From positions 62,001-126,000 of the forward strand of contig NZ_JAABNT010000001.1 in the NCBI RefSeq assembly GCF_010667575.1: 64,000 nt of DNA, given 5' to 3'. This stretch comes from Sulfitobacter sediminilitoris (lineage in GTDB: Bacteria > Pseudomonadota > Alphaproteobacteria > Rhodobacterales > Rhodobacteraceae). The stretch's first letter is position 1. Each line of letters opens with the position of its first letter. The notes under the pieces were generated by a model. That model did not search any database. It saw nothing but the letters and a program-made list of their open reading frames with translations, and had not been told where the DNA came from. A program made the translations under genes and the position numbers. This document shows positions 1-8,804 of this stretch, piece after piece.

Positions 1-5
1 CTGCC

Positions 6-455
6 TTACCTCTGTTTGCTGACGTACCAGTTCACCGTCATCTCAACCACGGTGTCCTCCTCGGCGTCGCGCACATCGACGTTGACGTCAAAGGCGACCT
101 TGCCGTGATCCTCAATGGCCTGCATCAATGCCGCGCCACTTTCCGACGCCTGAGCATGGGCGGTCAGCTTGCCTGTTGCAACTTTCTTGAAGGCGATACC
201 AGCAGTCGCCGCTACAGGCCGCATCTGCAGGATCGCCGGACCAAACGCACCGGCAAGCGCGGCACCTGAGGCAGCCTCGCCCAATGTGAACATCGCCCCC
301 GCATGCATGGATTGGATGTGGTTAGATACCTCCTCGCGCTGGTCCAGCTCTGCGCTTGCCGTTCCATCACCGATTTCAAGCAGTTTGACACCAACGTGTC
401 TGGCAAACGGAACCGCCGCATCAAGGTGGGCTTTGATCATGTCGTAAGGGTTCAT
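6..455 (-). CDS. Hotdog-fold PaaI-like thioesterase
   Basis: A 149-residue protein of the usual length for a single hotdog domain of the PaaI/DUF4442 type. These enzymes hydrolyse acyl-CoA thioesters in the cytoplasm. The N-terminal helix is followed by a segment with N-H-x-x-S-M-H-A-G (about residues 45-53), the glycine-rich turn where hotdog thioesterases bind and cleave substrate. There is no signal peptide. It lies 90 bp downstream of the histidine kinase on the same strand, so co-transcription is possible but not shown. The substrate cannot be told from sequence. The fold is confident; the exact subfamily is not. Confidence 0.8.
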   Translation of the reverse strand: MNPYDMIKAHLDAAVPFARHVGVKLLEIGDGTASAELDQREEVSNHIQSMHAGAMFTLGEAASGAALAGAFGPAILQMRPVAATAGIAFKKVATGKLTAHAQASESGAALMQAIEDHGKVAFDVNVDVRDAEEDTVVEMTVNWYVSKQR

Positions 456-545
456 GGGATACTCCGGGCTTCATTTGGAGCACGTTGGCAAAGCAGCACT
501 GGAATAACAATCGTGCCGCTGGGTCACGACGGGAAAGGCGCGGTT

Positions 546-1871
546 CTACCGCGCGATCACAATATCTGCACGCAATCCGCCCAATCGCGATGATTCCCCC
601 AACCGCAGCACGCCACCGTGGGCGCGGGCAATGTCCGTCGCAATCGCCAGTCCGAGGCCCACACCACCGCCCTGATCCTGATTGCGCGCAGGATCAAGCC
701 GGGTAAAGGGCTTGGCCGCTTCCTGCCTGCGGTCGACGGGAATGCCGGGACCGTCATCCTCGACACGGATGCGCAGGGTCTTGTCGGTCAGCATCACCGA
801 AACCTCTGCCTTGGCCCCGTAGCGCACTGCGTTCGAAATCAGATTGTCCACCGCCCGCCGCATCGCATTGCGCCTTAACATCACCGTGCCCTGTCCTTCA
901 CCCTCGTGCGGCAACAAGGTCACATCCCGCCCCGCACGCTGCGCATCTTCCACGGCCTGGGCCATCAGTTCATGCGGATCAATCGCTTCTGGCGTCCCTT
1001 CGGTCGCACCTTTGGCAAAGCTCAAGAATTCATCGAGCATCCCTTGCATGTCATCGACATCCTGCAAAAGCGGAGCGGCGTCTTCGTCATCCAGCATCGA
1101 CAAACCCAACCGCATCCGGGTGAGCGGCGTCCGCAAGTCATGGCTCACCCCCGACAGCATCAGCGTACGTTGCTCGATCTGCCGTTCTATCCGGTTGCGC
1201 ATATCGACGAACGCATTGCCCGCTGCGCGCACTTCGACAGCACCGGCAGGGGAATAGGGCAAATGCCGCCCCCGGCCAAAAGCTTCGGCAACGCGTGCCA
1301 AACGTTTGATGGGCCGAAGCTGATTGCGCAGGTAGATGGACGCAATAAATGTCATCAGAACACCAAAAAATATCGTATAAACAAAAAGTTGGTGTGGATT
1401 GCTGGCCGAGATACGACGCCTGTCAAATTGGATCTCCAGCGGTCCCTTGCTGCTGTCCAGATACAGTCGAACCAGACGCCCTTCCGTCAGATCCACAGCC
1501 CTGAAGCCATCAAGCAGCGCACTGAACCGGCGCACGATCACGCGACCGGAATAATCGTACCACAACATCTGACTTTCTGTTGGGATCTTGGCTTCCGCAA
1601 CCGGCAGAACGGCAATATCAAGCGGACCTGCCTGCGCCGCCACCGCAGCGGATACAGAGGACGAACTGGGCGCGTCCTTGACCACATCCATCACCAGTGC
1701 CAGTTCACGCAGAACTGTGTCGCTCATCTGATGCGTTACCCCCTCAAAGTGCCGCTGCGCGAAGACAACGGTCACGACGAGCTGAATGAACACAACCGGC
1801 AGCAGCAAGATCAGCGCCGCCCGCCCGTAAATGCCACGCGGCATATAATGTTTGAGCCAGGTAAAGGACAT
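546..1871 (-). CDS. EnvZ-like sensor histidine kinase
   Basis: An inner-membrane sensor kinase of about 441 residues. Two membrane segments (about 19-38 and 162-182) flank a periplasmic sensor of about 120 residues, then a HAMP linker. The phosphorylated histidine is H244 in the H-box (S-H-D-L-R-T-P-L). The N-box (about 343-347), the G1 box D-D-G-P-G-I-P (372-378) and the G2 box (about 401-409) are all intact, so it should be active. I start at the ATG at 1871, because the upstream in-frame start at 1913 would reach to within 4 bp of the divergent MBL gene and adds nonconserved sequence. No response regulator is adjacent, although EnvZ-type kinases usually sit beside an OmpR-type partner. Confidence 0.9.
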   Translation of the reverse strand: MSFTWLKHYMPRGIYGRAALILLLPVVFIQLVVTVVFAQRHFEGVTHQMSDTVLRELALVMDVVKDAPSSSSVSAAVAAQAGPLDIAVLPVAEAKIPTESQMLWYDYSGRVIVRRFSALLDGFRAVDLTEGRLVRLYLDSSKGPLEIQFDRRRISASNPHQLFVYTIFFGVLMTFIASIYLRNQLRPIKRLARVAEAFGRGRHLPYSPAGAVEVRAAGNAFVDMRNRIERQIEQRTLMLSGVSHDLRTPLTRMRLGLSMLDDEDAAPLLQDVDDMQGMLDEFLSFAKGATEGTPEAIDPHELMAQAVEDAQRAGRDVTLLPHEGEGQGTVMLRRNAMRRAVDNLISNAVRYGAKAEVSVMLTDKTLRIRVEDDGPGIPVDRRQEAAKPFTRLDPARNQDQGGGVGLGLAIATDIARAHGGVLRLGESSRLGGLRADIVIAR

Positions 1872-1916
1872 GGCGTAAACCTTAGCCAGCGTCCCGCCCC
1901 TGTGAAAGGTCAAACC

Positions 1917-2834
1917 ATGCTGCCACCCGATGACTTCGACCCGCCCGTGGGCCTTGCCGAGACGTTAAGCCCCGGTTTGCGCCGGATCGTAGCGCCCAAT
2001 CCGTCCCCCATGACCTACCGCGGCACCAATACATACATTGTTGGTACGAAAGGTCTGGGCGTGATTGACCCCGGCCCGCAGAGTACCGCACATCTGCAGG
2101 CGATTCTGGACGCCGTCGGACCAGATCAGGAAATCACACACGTCATCGTAACCCACACGCATCTGGATCATTCCCCGTTGGCCCGGCCCTTGGCGGACAG
2201 GGTTGGTGCGCCGGTACTGGCCTTTGGCGATGCCAGCGCAGGTCGTTCGGAGGTCATGCAGCGGCTGGCAGCCACAGGTCTGATGGGCGGCGGCGAAGGC
2301 ATTGATGACAGCTTTGTACCGGATCAGGCCTTGGCGGATGGCGATTTGATCACCGGGGATGATTGGCAGCTGGAGGTCTTGCACACGCCCGGACACATCG
2401 GCAATCACCTGTCATTGGGTTGGGGCAACATCTGTTTCACTGCGGATCACGTGATGGGCTGGGCGTCATCGCTGGTGTCACCGCCCGATGGGGACCTGAC
2501 CGATTTCATGGCTTCCTGCGCCAAACTTGCCGCCCGCGACTGGGATGTATTTTATCCCGGACACGGGGCCCCTGTCAGAACACCCGCCGCTCGGCTTGAG
2601 TGGTTGATCAAACACCGCCTGGGCCGTGAAGCGGCCATTCTGGCAGAACTGCGCCAGGGCCCAGCCACCGCCCGTGAGATTGCTACAACGGTTTATGCCG
2701 ACACACCGCCCGCGCTTCTTGGTGCAGCGACGCGCAATGTATTGGCGCACCTTGTTGATTTAACGGGGAAATCTGTGGTTTCTCCAGTCGAGGACTTGCA
2801 CGCAGAAGCGAAATTTCAACTCGATGATGACTAG
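1917..2834 (+). CDS. MBL-fold metallo-hydrolase (LACTB2-like)
   Basis: A 305-residue metallo-beta-lactamase-fold hydrolase. The metal ligands are visible: H-T-H-L-D-H at 80-85, H160 in T-P-G-H, D177 in T-A-D-H and H216 in Y-P-G-H. The C-terminal about 80 residues form a winged-helix-like extension, as in LACTB2-type proteins, some of which are endoribonucleases; the substrate here is unknown. The open frame extends far upstream, antisense to the histidine kinase, but the ATG at 1917 is preceded by GAAAGG at 7-nt spacing, and homology begins there. It is transcribed divergently from the kinase with only 45 bp between starts. Confidence 0.85.
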   Translation: MLPPDDFDPPVGLAETLSPGLRRIVAPNPSPMTYRGTNTYIVGTKGLGVIDPGPQSTAHLQAILDAVGPDQEITHVIVTHTHLDHSPLARPLADRVGAPVLAFGDASAGRSEVMQRLAATGLMGGGEGIDDSFVPDQALADGDLITGDDWQLEVLHTPGHIGNHLSLGWGNICFTADHVMGWASSLVSPPDGDLTDFMASCAKLAARDWDVFYPGHGAPVRTPAARLEWLIKHRLGREAAILAELRQGPATAREIATTVYADTPPALLGAATRNVLAHLVDLTGKSVVSPVEDLHAEAKFQLDDD

Positions 2835-2868
2835 TCCCGAAAAATTCCGCAAAACGGGGCAAAACCCT

Positions 2869-2898
2869 CTGGACGTGCCAAAAACACACTGCTATATC
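2869..2898 (+). promoter_or_regulatory. Likely promoter of tRNA-Asn
   Basis: CTGGAC at 2869-2874 and TATATC at 2893-2898, separated by 18 bp, with the tRNA starting 12 nt after the -10. The -10 is good and the -35 partial. The position relative to the tRNA supports it. Confidence 0.45.
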
Positions 2899-2909
2899 GC
2901 CCAGACCGT

Positions 2910-2984
2910 TCCGACGTAGCTCAGCGGTAGAGCAGTTGACTGTTAATCAATTGGTCGTAGGTTCGATCCCTACCGTCGGAGCCA
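2910..2984 (+). tRNA. tRNA-Asn(GTT)
   Basis: A 75-nt cloverleaf. The acceptor stem TCCGACG pairs with CGTCGGA, followed by discriminator G and an encoded CCA. The D-arm GCTC..GAGC, the anticodon loop CTGTTAA with anticodon GTT, and the T-arm GTAGG-TTCGATC-CCTAC are all present. A short T-run follows directly. It stands alone between the MBL hydrolase gene and the convergent GGDEF-EAL gene. Confidence 0.97.
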
Positions 2985-3074
2985 TTTTTCCTAGCCTTCC
3001 GAAAAGCTTCAATTTCGGCTGAATGCCAGGCCGTCCGCGGATGGTCCCATATTCCGTAAAACCATCCGGTTGAT

Positions 3075-5930
3075 TTAACTTGCTTTTGCCTTGTTGGACA
3101 CTGCGGTTTTGCCAGCCATTTCAGCCAAAAACGTATGAAGCGCGTCAAGTGGCAGAGGGTGAGATAGCGCATACCCTTGAAGAGCCGTACATCCCATATC
3201 TGCAAGCTGCTCGGCGTGCTTTTCGGTCTCCACCCCCTCAGCAACAACGTCGATGCCCAAGGTATCTCCGATGCCGATGATCGCACGGACCAATTCGCGC
3301 TGGGTCGGCTTTTCCAGAATCGGCATCACGATTGTCCGGTCAATCTTCATTGCGTCGGGGGACACTGCGGTCAGTGCGGCAATCGAGGCACGATGGCTGC
3401 CAAAATCGTCTATTTCAATAAGCACGCCGGCTTCCTGAAGACTGTCGAGCGCCCATCTGAGATTTTCACTGGGTTCGTCCAGAGACATTGATTCAAGAAG
3501 CTCGACGGCAACACCGAACCCCTTGCCCGTAATGGCCGATAGCTCTTCGATCAGGCTGTGTTGCATCAACCTGTCTTGTGTGACGTTGAACCCAACCTTG
3601 GGAATTCTTTGGCCTGCCGCTTGCAGCAGATCAACATCATTTGCGACAATTTGGAAAATCGATCGGTCGATCTCTCCAATAGTGTTGCGTTCTTCCGCAA
3701 CCGGCAGAAATTCGGAGGGCGGCAAAAGACCGCGCTCGGGATGCTGCCAGCGACACAACACTTCAACGCCGTAGAGTGACCTGTCGCCTGCACGGAACTG
3801 GGGTTGGTAGAACGGGACAAACTCACCCTCCTCCAATCCCCGCAGGATGTCGTCCGCAGTACTGCGCAGTCGCAGGATTTCGACCCGCATCGCGTCTGTA
3901 AAGCACCGCACTCCGTTGCGTCCGGCGCGTTTCATTTCATAAAGGGCCACATCCGCATGCATCAGTGCCGCATGGGGATCATTTGCGCTGTCCGATCCAC
4001 GCGCGACGCCAATACTGGCCCCGTAGCGGCACACACGACCTTGAAAATCAACCGGGCAACCAAGTTCCGTTACGATCGATTGGCCCAGGGCAACAAGGTC
4101 AATAGACGACGCGCCTGACTGTACAAATAGTAGAAATTCATCGCCGCCAATCCGGTGCACCGTCGTGCTGTCAGGCTTTTGTTCATCAAGAATTTTTGCG
4201 ACATGCCTCAGAATGAAGTCCCCGGCGTCGTGACCCAGAGTGTCATTGATTTCCTTGAACCGGTCGAGGTCGATGTGCAGAAAAGCAAAGTCCTTTTCAT
4301 CGCCCTCATTTGACGTCAGGGCCTCCATATCAGTTTCAAGCGCCCGTCGGTTTGGCAAGCCTGTCAGTGCGTCATGCAGCGCTTGATACTGAATTGAATC
4401 ATGCGCGGCTTCCAGCGCTTCCTTCTGCGCCGATGTCTCGGACAAAAGGGCGTCACGTTCCACAAAGACTTCCCGCAAAGATATCAAAGCGTCCCTGAGC
4501 GCCTTCAGGCCGAGCGCTCCGCCGAAATAGGCCAACTCCGCGCGTTCGCCCCGCGCCAGGCTTAGGATAGCCTGCGTGAGTGAACGGACCGGCATTACCA
4601 CATACCGACGCAAAATCTGTGCCGCAAAACCTACCGCCGTAAAAAGCGCCAAGGTCACCGCCACGCCAGCGCTCGTAATGGTTGAGATGGCTGTCACTGC
4701 CTGATCGCGTGCAACTTCGACGGCCGCCTCCGTGCGGTCCTTAATGGCAACAATCTCTCGTTCTATTTCCAGCCGAGCCACAAGTGCATCCCCGATGCTT
4801 TTCCACCTTCTGTCCAGAAGATCACTCAAAAAGATCAGCGAAGCCGCACCCTTGCCATTGTCCGGCAGCAGGGGCCGGATCGCCCGTGCAGGCGCCATAA
4901 AACGCGTCAGCGTAACCCGTGCGCGTGTTGTCACCATATCCAAATCCGACAACGAGGCTGCCTCGACCTCTATCGCACTTCTGCGCAAGGTGTTGCTGAG
5001 CGTCACAAAACGGGAAAGGCGTTCCACCTCGTTCTGGATCTGGACCAACGCTATTCTTTGGGCGGTTATTGCCCGCTGTGTCGTAGCGGCTTCAAGGTGG
5101 AGTACCTCGCGGTCGTTTGCAAGAGCACGTTGGTAAGCGGTCGCGGCAGTGTACGCCATTCTCAATATGGCAGCCACATCCTCGCTGTGCGCAACTTGCT
5201 GCAAAGCAGCCTTGAGCCGGGCAGGAGACGCCCCGCACTGCGGTTTTGCGGGTTCGGGGATGCAATCAGGCAAATCAGCCAAGGCCCGCGCAGCGGAACT
5301 TCGCAGCATCTCATCGCTGTTTCCCAGCGCCCCCATTCGAAGACCTGCCGAGATTTGCCGCTCTGCCCGCTGCGCCCTCAGTACACTGTCATAGAGCCTT
5401 TCCTTGGCAGCACTTTGCTCTGCTTCCTGTTGGATCAAGCGCGCTTCCTGCGCACTCAGGTCGTCCATATCTGCACGTTTTTTGCTGAGAGCGAACGACG
5501 CAGCACTGATTATGCCTGACAGATTCTCTTCAAACGCATCCACCGCGGCGGCGGACCTCTTTTGCGCATCATCCAGGGAGACAAGATGCATCCGCACAGC
5601 CTCTGAGCGTTTGGCAAGGTCTACTGACAAGGACCGTGTCTCGACCCACCGTGAAAGCTCAGTAATACCGATATCCAGTCCGGCGATTTCTGCATCAGCC
5701 TGAGTGCCCGCCTGCAGCACCGTGGCCTCGGCTTCCAAGGCATCGGCGGCGGAATGAACATAGTCAAGATTGTTCCAGACCTGTATCGACCGATCAATCG
5801 CGGACAACGCATACCAACCCCAACCGATCGCCACCATAAACGCAACGCCAAGACCTGCCAGAACCAGCAAGAAGACCGCCGTGAAGGGGTCCTTGTCTTT
5901 AAGGAAGGGAGCGATCTTTTCGGTGGCCAA
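3075..5930 (-). CDS. Membrane GGDEF-EAL c-di-GMP enzyme
   Basis: A 951-residue inner-membrane protein with a membrane segment at about 17-40, a long helical periplasmic region, a second segment at about 413-443, then GGDEF and EAL domains. The cyclase signature R-I-G-G-D-E-F (about 595) is intact. No RxxD inhibitory site precedes it. The phosphodiesterase motif reads E-V-L (about 722) rather than E-A-L, and the other catalytic positions (F-N-V-T, L-L-E-S, I-D-D-F-G, M-K-I-D, V-A-E-G-V-E) look complete. Both activities are therefore possible, and which dominates is unknown. The first usable start is TTG at 5930, with GGGGGCAGG upstream. It lies 14 bp downstream of a small secreted protein gene, suggesting a sensor pair. 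Confidence 0.92.
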   Translation of the reverse strand: MATEKIAPFLKDKDPFTAVFLLVLAGLGVAFMVAIGWGWYALSAIDRSIQVWNNLDYVHSAADALEAEATVLQAGTQADAEIAGLDIGITELSRWVETRSLSVDLAKRSEAVRMHLVSLDDAQKRSAAAVDAFEENLSGIISAASFALSKKRADMDDLSAQEARLIQQEAEQSAAKERLYDSVLRAQRAERQISAGLRMGALGNSDEMLRSSAARALADLPDCIPEPAKPQCGASPARLKAALQQVAHSEDVAAILRMAYTAATAYQRALANDREVLHLEAATTQRAITAQRIALVQIQNEVERLSRFVTLSNTLRRSAIEVEAASLSDLDMVTTRARVTLTRFMAPARAIRPLLPDNGKGAASLIFLSDLLDRRWKSIGDALVARLEIEREIVAIKDRTEAAVEVARDQAVTAISTITSAGVAVTLALFTAVGFAAQILRRYVVMPVRSLTQAILSLARGERAELAYFGGALGLKALRDALISLREVFVERDALLSETSAQKEALEAAHDSIQYQALHDALTGLPNRRALETDMEALTSNEGDEKDFAFLHIDLDRFKEINDTLGHDAGDFILRHVAKILDEQKPDSTTVHRIGGDEFLLFVQSGASSIDLVALGQSIVTELGCPVDFQGRVCRYGASIGVARGSDSANDPHAALMHADVALYEMKRAGRNGVRCFTDAMRVEILRLRSTADDILRGLEEGEFVPFYQPQFRAGDRSLYGVEVLCRWQHPERGLLPPSEFLPVAEERNTIGEIDRSIFQIVANDVDLLQAAGQRIPKVGFNVTQDRLMQHSLIEELSAITGKGFGVAVELLESMSLDEPSENLRWALDSLQEAGVLIEIDDFGSHRASIAALTAVSPDAMKIDRTIVMPILEKPTQRELVRAIIGIGDTLGIDVVAEGVETEKHAEQLADMGCTALQGYALSHPLPLDALHTFLAEMAGKTAVSNKAKAS

Positions 5931-5944
5931 GAGCCTGCCCCCGT

Positions 5945-6385
5945 CTAGCGGCAGACCATGACGGAGGCGTCAACAGATTTGGCGGCCCGGGCATGGCACT
6001 GATATTCATAGACTTCTTGGGTATCGTAATGATACCACAGCAACGTCGCCACCCCATTGTCACGTGCTGCGGCGACAATGCGCGGCCATGCAGGTGCGCC
6101 AGTCAGATCTGCTGTTTGTCCATAGTCACTTGCCACCATTTCAGGCTCTCTGTTGTCTGAGATAACAAAAGATCCCCGAAACAGATTCACGCCCATACGG
6201 GAGGTGCGAAACGGCTGCGACGGGTCATGCATCGCCTCAACCGCAGCATCAAGCCCTTCATTGTCGATGATGCCAATCATCCGGTCAGCCAGGGCATCGG
6301 CCTCTTGCGGTGCGCCAAAGTCAATGCCCGCGAAGCCGGGCTGCGCAAAGGCAAGAGAGAAGATAAGGACCAGAATATGTTTCAT
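5945..6385 (-). CDS. Secreted Cache-like small protein
   Basis: A 146-residue protein with a clear signal peptide (M-K-H then a hydrophobic run, cleavage near A-G-F-A-G at 17-20). The mature part has a segment N-L-F-R-G-S-F-V-I-S-D-N-R-E-P, like single-Cache periplasmic sensors that bind small ligands. Two cysteines near the C-terminus (Y-Q-C-H and V-M-V-C-R) could form a disulfide. It precedes the GGDEF-EAL gene on the same strand by 14 bp, so I infer a periplasmic partner that feeds a signal to c-di-GMP turnover. The Cache assignment is from pattern only. Confidence 0.65.
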   Translation of the reverse strand: MKHILVLIFSLAFAQPGFAGIDFGAPQEADALADRMIGIIDNEGLDAAVEAMHDPSQPFRTSRMGVNLFRGSFVISDNREPEMVASDYGQTADLTGAPAWPRIVAAARDNGVATLLWYHYDTQEVYEYQCHARAAKSVDASVMVCR

Positions 6386-6748
6386 GTTGAGTGCTCTTAT
6401 TGCTGTGGATGAGGTGGCGTCCCGTTTCTTTCAAACAGACTTTAACTGGCTACAAACAACTTGTGAGAAACCCGCCGTTCCCGCGTTTCTTTCCCTAAAA
6501 ATTAAGTTGTGTCGGCCACTATCCTGCCTCAGCCCTGCAAGGCATTTGACCTTGAAAAAGTGGGACGCGCGTTGAGAAGCGCTGAATTCCCGTGCGCTGA
6601 TCACAAGCGCCCAAAATCAGTCAAGACTGCAGAACCAGACAGCCCTGTCCTCCCTTGAATGAGGGCAGCTATTATTCGCTGAGTGATCAGATTTCATACG
6701 CGACATCAAACCCTTGACCCTTCGTCTAAACCTGCTCAGTCTAAACCG
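6386..6748. other. Intergenic region between divergent genes
   Basis: This stretch separates the leftward sensor operon from the rightward epimerase gene and must hold both promoters. It is more AT-rich than its surroundings. TATTAT occurs at 6670-6675, but I see no -35 box at the right distance. I see no convincing gene, RNA or repeat. Up to 66 bp at the right end (from GTG 6683) could instead be coding. Confidence 0.4.
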
Positions 6749-7714
6749 GTGACCACGACCATACCCATTCATTTGCGCTCTGACGCCCTGAACGCCAGCA
6801 TCCTTCCGCGCGGGGCAACGCTGAGCGCAGTGCGGTTTACGCAGAGGTCTGAGAACCTTGTCTTGGGATTTGCCGACCCGGAGGATCACTTTCGCATTCC
6901 GGTCTACGCAGGCCATCTTGTAGGGCCTGTTGCAAATCGCATTAAGGCGGGACAAATCCCGCTGGACGGCAAAGTCTACCAGATGACCCGCAACGAGAAT
7001 GGCGAAACGTCTCTGCATTCCGGGCCAGATGGGCTTCACACGCTGGATTGGGATATAGTCGCGCGCACAGACCAGAGCGTGACATTGCAGATTGACCTAA
7101 AGGACGGCGATCAGGGTCTTCCGGGCAATCGCAATATCAAGGCGACGTACAGCATCGCAGGCGCATGCCTCACGCTTGAGATCGCGGCGCGGACAGATCA
7201 GCCGACGCCGATGAACATCGCCGCCCACCCGTATTGGATGCTGGACGGTTTGTCGGATGTATCAAGCCATTTGCTTGAGGTCAGAGCCGATAGCTATGTC
7301 CCCACTGACAGTCGAAATCTACCGTTGGGTGACATAGCGCCCGTTGCCCATACGGAGTTCGATTTCCGCACGCTGCGCCCTGTGCCCCTGACCCCTGCCC
7401 TTGATGAAAATTTCTGTCTTGCCCCGGAAAGCCATACCAAGCCGCAAAGCTGCGCAAGGTTGGCCGGGTCAAACGGGACACAGCTTGAAATCGCCACCAC
7501 CGCGCCGGGCCTGCAGGTTTATAACGGTGCTTTTCTGCCTGATCTGAAGGGTGTGTTGGAAAACGGCCACGACCTGAAACCTTATGGCGGCATCGCCCTT
7601 GAGCCCCAGTTCTGGCCCGATGCACCGCATCAGCCGGGTTTTCCCCAGATCACCTTGAACCCTCGCGACACCTGGAGACAGATCACGCATTACCGTCTGA
7701 CACCGCCTGCATAA
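6749..7714 (+). CDS. galM: Aldose 1-epimerase (mutarotase) family
   Basis: About 321 residues, the normal length of a GalM-type beta-sandwich enzyme that interconverts alpha and beta anomers of sugars. Recognisable pieces are G-P-V-A-N-R-I (substrate arginine), L-H-S-G-P-D-G-L-H (histidine), A-A-H-P-Y-W (catalytic histidine region) and L-D-E-N-F-C-L. The start is uncertain. GTG at 6749 gives a product that begins at the conserved beta strand; GTG at 6683 would add 22 residues. Neither has a good ribosome site. It stands alone, so the sugar is unknown. Confidence 0.85.
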   Translation: MTTTIPIHLRSDALNASILPRGATLSAVRFTQRSENLVLGFADPEDHFRIPVYAGHLVGPVANRIKAGQIPLDGKVYQMTRNENGETSLHSGPDGLHTLDWDIVARTDQSVTLQIDLKDGDQGLPGNRNIKATYSIAGACLTLEIAARTDQPTPMNIAAHPYWMLDGLSDVSSHLLEVRADSYVPTDSRNLPLGDIAPVAHTEFDFRTLRPVPLTPALDENFCLAPESHTKPQSCARLAGSNGTQLEIATTAPGLQVYNGAFLPDLKGVLENGHDLKPYGGIALEPQFWPDAPHQPGFPQITLNPRDTWRQITHYRLTPPA

Positions 7715-7823
7715 AACCTCTGCATTGCCCCTTTCTCGCCCCGACGCCGGCATTCTTCTGGCGCAGCCTTGCTTGCGTAGGTCGGACAGACCGCCTCTCT
7801 GGCCCTGAAAAAGGAGCAGTCAA

Positions 7824-7946
7824 ATGGGACGTCTTGATACCCCAAAGCCTAAGCCCGTGCCACCAAAGCCGACGCAGCCGCATCAGCCCGCGTCCACAGC
7901 AAAGCCGGCGCCGAAACCAATTATCACGGACTATGCCAGCATCTAA
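7824..7946 (+). CDS. 40-residue Pro/Lys-rich small protein
   Basis: A 40-codon frame, ATG to TAA, preceded by AGGAG at 7812-7816 with an ideal 7-nt spacer. The product begins M-G-R-L-D-T-P and is about a quarter proline with many lysines, ending I-T-D-Y-A-S-I. It has no hydrophobic segment and is probably disordered. Composition alone does not prove coding, but the ribosome site is among the best in this region. Function unknown. Confidence 0.55.
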   Translation: MGRLDTPKPKPVPPKPTQPHQPASTAKPAPKPIITDYASI

Positions 7947-7985
7947 GGCGTGACAGCGGATGGACACCTGACCTAGTTTACAAAC

Positions 7986-8312
7986 ATGGGCACACCTGTC
8001 TCAACCATCCGTAACCTGGGCCCCGCGGTCGAAGCCGCATGCCTCAAGGCGGGCATAGCGAGCGCAGAAGCGCTGCGCGATCTTGGCCCTGACGCAGCCT
8101 ATGCCAAACTGCTTGCCAGCGGCATGCAACCTCATTTCATAGGCTATTATGCGCTTGTGATGGGCCTTCAAGGCCGTCCATGGAACGATTGTGTCGGTGA
8201 TGAGAAGGCTGCACTTCGCAAACGGTTCGACGCCCTGAAATCGGCCAATACCAGCGACCGCGTCACAGATATCGATCAACTTCTCGACGACATTGGTGTG
8301 CGCGCGCCCTGA
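7986..8312 (+). CDS. TfoX C-terminal-domain protein
   Basis: A 108-residue protein matching the C-terminal helical domain of TfoX/Sxy competence regulators: an N-terminal I-R-N-L-G-P-A-V-E-A-A-C-L-K-A-G-I segment followed by L-R-D-L-G-P-D-A-A-Y. This helix-hairpin-helix-like part exists alone in many alphaproteobacteria. The N-terminal TfoX domain is absent, so a role in competence should not be assumed. It follows the small Pro/Lys ORF by 39 bp. Confidence 0.75.
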   Translation: MGTPVSTIRNLGPAVEAACLKAGIASAEALRDLGPDAAYAKLLASGMQPHFIGYYALVMGLQGRPWNDCVGDEKAALRKRFDALKSANTSDRVTDIDQLLDDIGVRAP

Positions 8313-8375
8313 ACGGGCTGGAACCTTGCTGCATAATGGACGTTCATCCCAGTATCAGCAGCACGAAAAAGCAGC

Positions 8376-8753
8376 ATGTCACACCCAACGCACCCCTACG
8401 CCCACGATCTGAGACGCCTGCGCAAGCTGGCCACGACCATGGACAACGCCTACCGCCTGCCTGTCATCGGGACACGCATCGGCTGGGACGCGATTCTGGG
8501 GCTTGTGCCGGGTATCGGCGACGCGCTGGCAATTGCGCCGTCTCTCTACATCATGAAAGAAGCAAGACGGATGGGGGTGTCTACCGGCACACTCGCGCGC
8601 ATGGGCGCCAACATGGGCATCGATCTTGCCATCGGCGCAATACCGCTGGTCGGAGACATTTTCGACATCGGCTGGCGATCAAAGTCACGCAACGTCGATC
8701 TGTTGGAGCAGCATCTTGTGCAACAAGGCGCCCAACCAGTCTCCCAAACGTGA
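8376..8753 (+). CDS. DUF4112 membrane protein
   Basis: A 125-residue protein with the features of the DUF4112 family: an N-terminal R-R-L-R-K-L-A segment, a G-W-D-A-I-L-G-L-V-P-G-I-G-D motif (about 38-51) and a second hydrophobic segment ending I-P-L-V-G-D-I-F-D (about 92-100). It probably has two membrane segments. The function of the family is unknown. It ends just before a hairpin terminator shared with the convergent ndk gene. Confidence 0.8.
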   Translation: MSHPTHPYAHDLRRLRKLATTMDNAYRLPVIGTRIGWDAILGLVPGIGDALAIAPSLYIMKEARRMGVSTGTLARMGANMGIDLAIGAIPLVGDIFDIGWRSKSRNVDLLEQHLVQQGAQPVSQT

Positions 8754-8755
8754 AA

Positions 8756-8777
8756 AAGGCCGCATCGCTGCGGCCTT
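8756..8777 (-). terminator. Rho-independent terminator of ndk
   Basis: A 9-bp perfect stem (AAGGCCGCA with TGCGGCCTT) and a 4-nt TCGC loop. On the minus strand it runs into five T residues, so it mainly serves ndk. On the plus strand the tail is poor in T, so termination of the DUF4112 gene would be weaker. Confidence 0.8.
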
Positions 8778-8804
8778 CCTGTTCCTATCGGCTAGAAAGC
8801 AGGC

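Noticed and set aside
906-1916. Long open frame antisense to the histidine kinase, continuous with the MBL gene
   Set aside because: It is the upstream extension of the MBL frame through the complement of a real gene. It has no domain, and the MBL family starts at 1917 with a ribosome site.
8756-8777. Considered as a small RNA gene
   Set aside because: The stem-loop with its T-run sits exactly at the end of ndk and is explained as a terminator.
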